The translations under genes and the position numbers were made by a program. Source: Paracoccus sp. IB05 (GTDB taxonomy: Bacteria > Pseudomonadota > Alphaproteobacteria > Rhodobacterales > Rhodobacteraceae). From it: a stretch of DNA of 64,000 nucleotides. The notes beneath the pieces are model-generated. The model worked only from the letters and a program-made list of their open reading frames with translations, was not told the DNA's origin and did no database searches. The DNA lies in contig NZ_JAEFCF010000006.1 in the NCBI RefSeq assembly GCF_016405985.1, positions 62,001-126,000 on the forward strand, written 5' to 3'. Shown here in pieces: positions 61,658 to 64,000 of this stretch. Every line of letters starts with the position of its first letter. Position 1 is the stretch's first letter.

Positions 61658-63655
61658 ATGACCGAAGCAAAAGCTCCCACGGAGACCATCGCAGGCGCAA
61701 AGCCGGTGAAGGATAAGCCATGGCTGTTTCGCACCTATGCCGGCCATTCGACCGCCAGCGCCTCGAACGAGCTCTATCGCGGCAACCTCGCCAAGGGGCA
61801 GACGGGTCTCTCGGTTGCCTTCGATCTGCCGACGCAAACCGGTTATGACAGCGATCATGAGCTTTCGCGCGGCGAGGTCGGCAAGGTCGGTGTGCCGGTC
61901 TGCCATCTGGGCGATATGCGGTCCTTGTTCAAAGATATCCCGCTGGAACAGATGAACACCTCGATGACGATCAACGCGACGGCACCCTGGCTGCTGGCGC
62001 TGTATGTTGCCGTGGCCGAAGAGCAGGGCGCGGATATCACCCAGCTCCAGGGCACGGTGCAGAACGATATCATCAAGGAATATCTCTCGCGCGGCACCTA
62101 TATCTGCCCGCCGAAGCCGAGCCTGCGGCTGATCACCGATGTCGCGGCCTGGACCGGGCAGCATCTGCCGAAATGGAACCCGATGAATGTCTGTTCCTAC
62201 CATCTGCAAGAGGCCGGCGCGACGCCGGAACAGGAGCTGGCCTTTGCTTTGGCCACCGCCTGCGCGGTGCTTGATGATCTGAAAGGGAAGGTCGCCGAAA
62301 AGGACTTCCCCAAGATGGTCGGGCGGATTTCCTTCTTCGTGAACGCCGGCATCCGGTTCGTGACCGAAATGTGCAAGATGCGCGCTTTCGTCGATCTCTG
62401 GACCGAGATCTGTCGCGACCGCTATGGCATAACTGACGAAAAATACTCACGTTTCCGCTATGGCGTGCAGGTCAACTCGCTTGGCCTGACCGAACCGCAG
62501 CCGGAAAACAATGTCTACCGCATCCTGATCGAGATGCTTGCCGTGACGCTGTCGAAACGCGCCCGCGCCCGCGCCGTGCAGCTGCCGGCCTGGAATGAGG
62601 CGCTTGGCCTGCCGCGACCCTGGGATCAGCAATGGTCGCTCCGGATGCAGCAGATCCTCGCCTATGAAACCGACCTGCTGGAATATGACGACCTCTTTGA
62701 CGAGAACCCCGCCATCGACCGCAAGGTCGAGGCGCTGAAACAGGGCGCGCGTGACGAGTTGGCGCAGATCGACGCCATGGGCGGCGCGGTCGCCTCGATC
62801 GAATATATGAAATCGCGGCTGGTCGAGGCCAATGCCGAGCGGATCGCCCGGATCGAGACCCAGGAGACCATCGTCGTTGGCGTGAACCGCTGGCGCGAAA
62901 CCGAACCCTCGCCCCTGACCACCGGTGATGGCGCGATCATGGTCATCGATGAAGCCGCCGAGGCCGATCAGCTTGACCGCCTGCGCGCCTGGCGCGAGGC
63001 CCGCGACGAGGCCCGCGTCCGCGAGGCGCTGGAAGAGTTGCGCGAAGCCGCTGCCCAGGGCCGCAATATCATGCCGCCCTCGATCAAAGCCGCCAAAGCC
63101 GGTGCCACCACCGGCGAATGGGGCGAAACCGTCCGCCGCGCCTTCGGCCAGTATCGCGGGCCGACGGGCGTGTCGAAGAACCCCTCGAACCGCACCGAAG
63201 GGCTGGAGCCGATCCGCGAGGCGGTCTCGGCGGTCTCGGCCCGGCTGGGCAGGCAATTGTCCTTCCTGGTGGGCAAGCCCGGCCTCGACGGCCACTCGAA
63301 CGGCGCGGAACAGATCGCCGCCCGCGCCCGCGATTGCGGCATGGAGATCCATTACGAGGGTATCCGCCTGACGCCCGCCGAGATCGTCGCCGCCGCCGCC
63401 GACCAGGACGTGCATGTCGTCGGCCTCTCGATCCTTTCGGGCAGCCATATCCCGCTGATCTCCGATATGATGGAGCGGATGCGGGCGGCAGGCCTCACCG
63501 TCCCGGTTGTCGTAGGCGGCATCATCCCCGAGGAGGACGCGGTGAAGCTGCGCGCCATGGGGGTCGCCGCCGTCTATACGCCGAAGGATTTCGAGCTGAA
63601 CCGGATCATGATGGATATCGTGACCCTGGTAGACCCGGAGCCAGAGGCCGCGTGA
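61658..63655 (+). CDS. ecm: Ethylmalonyl-CoA mutase
   Basis: 665 residues from ATG 61658 (MTEAKAPTETIAGAKPVKDK), with GTGAGG upstream. It is a B12-dependent mutase that converts (2R)-ethylmalonyl-CoA to methylsuccinyl-CoA in the ethylmalonyl-CoA pathway. The catalytic barrel shows TYAGHSTASASNELYRGNLA and SVAFDLPTQTGYDSDHELS. The C-terminal B12 domain has GKPGLDGHSNGAEQIAARA (DxHxxG) and VHVVGLSILSGSH with VVVGGIIPEEDA. The sequence resembles Ecm more than methylmalonyl-CoA mutase. It ends 298 bp before the next gene start and depends on cobalamin, for which cobD is in this window. Confidence 0.93.
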   Translation: MTEAKAPTETIAGAKPVKDKPWLFRTYAGHSTASASNELYRGNLAKGQTGLSVAFDLPTQTGYDSDHELSRGEVGKVGVPVCHLGDMRSLFKDIPLEQMNTSMTINATAPWLLALYVAVAEEQGADITQLQGTVQNDIIKEYLSRGTYICPPKPSLRLITDVAAWTGQHLPKWNPMNVCSYHLQEAGATPEQELAFALATACAVLDDLKGKVAEKDFPKMVGRISFFVNAGIRFVTEMCKMRAFVDLWTEICRDRYGITDEKYSRFRYGVQVNSLGLTEPQPENNVYRILIEMLAVTLSKRARARAVQLPAWNEALGLPRPWDQQWSLRMQQILAYETDLLEYDDLFDENPAIDRKVEALKQGARDELAQIDAMGGAVASIEYMKSRLVEANAERIARIETQETIVVGVNRWRETEPSPLTTGDGAIMVIDEAAEADQLDRLRAWREARDEARVREALEELREAAAQGRNIMPPSIKAAKAGATTGEWGETVRRAFGQYRGPTGVSKNPSNRTEGLEPIREAVSAVSARLGRQLSFLVGKPGLDGHSNGAEQIAARARDCGMEIHYEGIRLTPAEIVAAAADQDVHVVGLSILSGSHIPLISDMMERMRAAGLTVPVVVGGIIPEEDAVKLRAMGVAAVYTPKDFELNRIMMDIVTLVDPEPEAA

Positions 63656-63953
63656 GCGTCAGGTTTTCCGCAGGCGCAGCCCGGGCGCGCGACCTGCTTC
63701 CCCGGTCTGCATGGGCGGCATAGCGAATTCCCCCCCTGTCGCCCCGCCTCGCGGGTTGATGGTTACCCCGGCAGGTCAGTCAATATGACCGACAGATCCG
63801 GCATATTTCACGGTATATGCACCAGTCGTCAGTCAGAGTGTCGGTATTTTGGCAAATTTTCGGGCAAAATGCCGTATTGCCCTTATACCTGTCCTCAAAC
63901 TGCTTTAATTCGCGCCAAGGTGAATAATCTTTAGGCGAATCGGCGGAACAAGA
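63656..63953. promoter_or_regulatory. AT-rich promoter region with two inverted repeats
   Basis: No gene seen. Two inverted repeats are present: GCATAT (63801-63806) / ATATGC (63815-63820), and CGGTATTTTG (63842-63851) / CAAAATGCCG (63865-63874) with one G-T pair. Composition falls to AT-rich after about 63780 as expected for a promoter. They may control the gene starting at 63954 or terminate ecm transcription. Confidence 0.5.
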
Positions 63954-64000
63954 ATGCCTCATCTGGACGAGAGACTTGAATCCATCCTTGCCGAGGTGAT
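63954..64000 (+). CDS. gdhA: Probable NADP-dependent glutamate dehydrogenase, first codons only
   Basis: Only 15 full codons are in the window: MPHLDERLESILAEV, then the window ends. The MxxLDERLxxILxEV opening resembles the N-terminus of alphaproteobacterial NADP-specific glutamate dehydrogenases, which assimilate ammonium into glutamate. CGGAACAAG precedes the ATG as a weak ribosome site, and about 180 bp of AT-rich promoter DNA lies upstream. Other proteins beginning with a similar amphipathic helix are possible, so the name is tentative. Confidence 0.45.
   Translation, partial: MPHLDERLESILAEV

Noticed and set aside
61460-61721. Extended N-terminus of SerB to 61721
   Set aside because: The added residues are basic and low quality; ATG 61442 has a strong CGGAGG site and the expected family start.
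63780-63962. 60-codon minus-strand open frame before the gdhA-like gene
   Set aside because: Falls in AT-rich promoter DNA, Cys/Tyr-rich and without coding bias.

Overview
The window is a GC-rich stretch of ordinary chromosome from an alphaproteobacterium, most likely a member of the Rhodobacteraceae (Rhodobacter, Gemmobacter or Paracoccus type; the genus cannot be fixed from the sequence alone). The evidence is an ethylmalonyl-CoA mutase, a PmtA-type phospholipid N-methyltransferase, the rpoZ-relA-pdxJ order, a DUF2794 protein, a chemoreceptor ending in a QWEDF tail, and strong G/C preference at third codon positions. No plasmid, prophage, CRISPR array, rRNA or tRNA gene was recognised.

Region by region: 1-4.4 kb holds folate and stringent-response genes on the minus strand (folK, rpoZ, bifunctional relA/spoT, a cut-off pdxJ-like gene) and a divergent NYN-domain nuclease-like gene. 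4.5-10.4 kb is mostly plus strand (DedA-like protein, ispH, LysE exporter, rnhA, TetR regulator, recO, MFS transporter). 10.4-11.05 kb has no recognisable gene. 11-13 kb is a translation-start module on the minus strand (def, a def-like paralogue without its catalytic residues, fmt). 13-19.1 kb is plus strand (PatB/MalY-type lyase, L,D-transpeptidase, cobD, lytic transglycosylase, glycosyltransferase, MOSC protein) apart from one minus-strand hypothetical gene. 19.2-23 kb is smc with a small coupled gene. 23-25 kb is lrgAB plus an FMN reductase. 25-32.8 kb is mainly minus strand (glutamate-synthase-like FMN protein, RluA-type enzyme, homocysteine methyltransferase-like protein, double GFA protein, free-Met-R-SO reductase, gamma-glutamyltransferase, RsbW/RsbV, HspQ).

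33-45 kb carries an SLT-like lipoprotein, lolA, pmtA, a divergent NmrA/HxlR pair, ftsK, a DapC-type aminotransferase, an amidase, a UbiH-family hydroxylase and carbonic anhydrase. 45-64 kb has an M17 aminopeptidase with an NlpC/P60 hydrolase, a decayed IS1182-type transposase, DUF2794, an asparaginase, an IalB-like secreted protein, rlmN, a phytase-like esterase, a YcaQ-type glycosylase, a chemoreceptor, zapE, a TSUP permease, a GNAT protein, serB, ethylmalonyl-CoA mutase, and at the edge the first codons of a probable glutamate dehydrogenase.

Most genes are housekeeping. No large new system was found. The points most worth a second look are two enzyme-family members that have lost catalytic residues (the pdxJ-like gene at the left edge and the second peptide deformylase), a strongly folded gene-free stretch at 31.15-31.5 kb, a start codon buried in a perfect 17-bp hairpin, a PP2C-less RsbV/RsbW pair, a tandem-domain GFA protein, a frame-broken IS1182 remnant, and a family of dispersed hairpin modules at gene ends.
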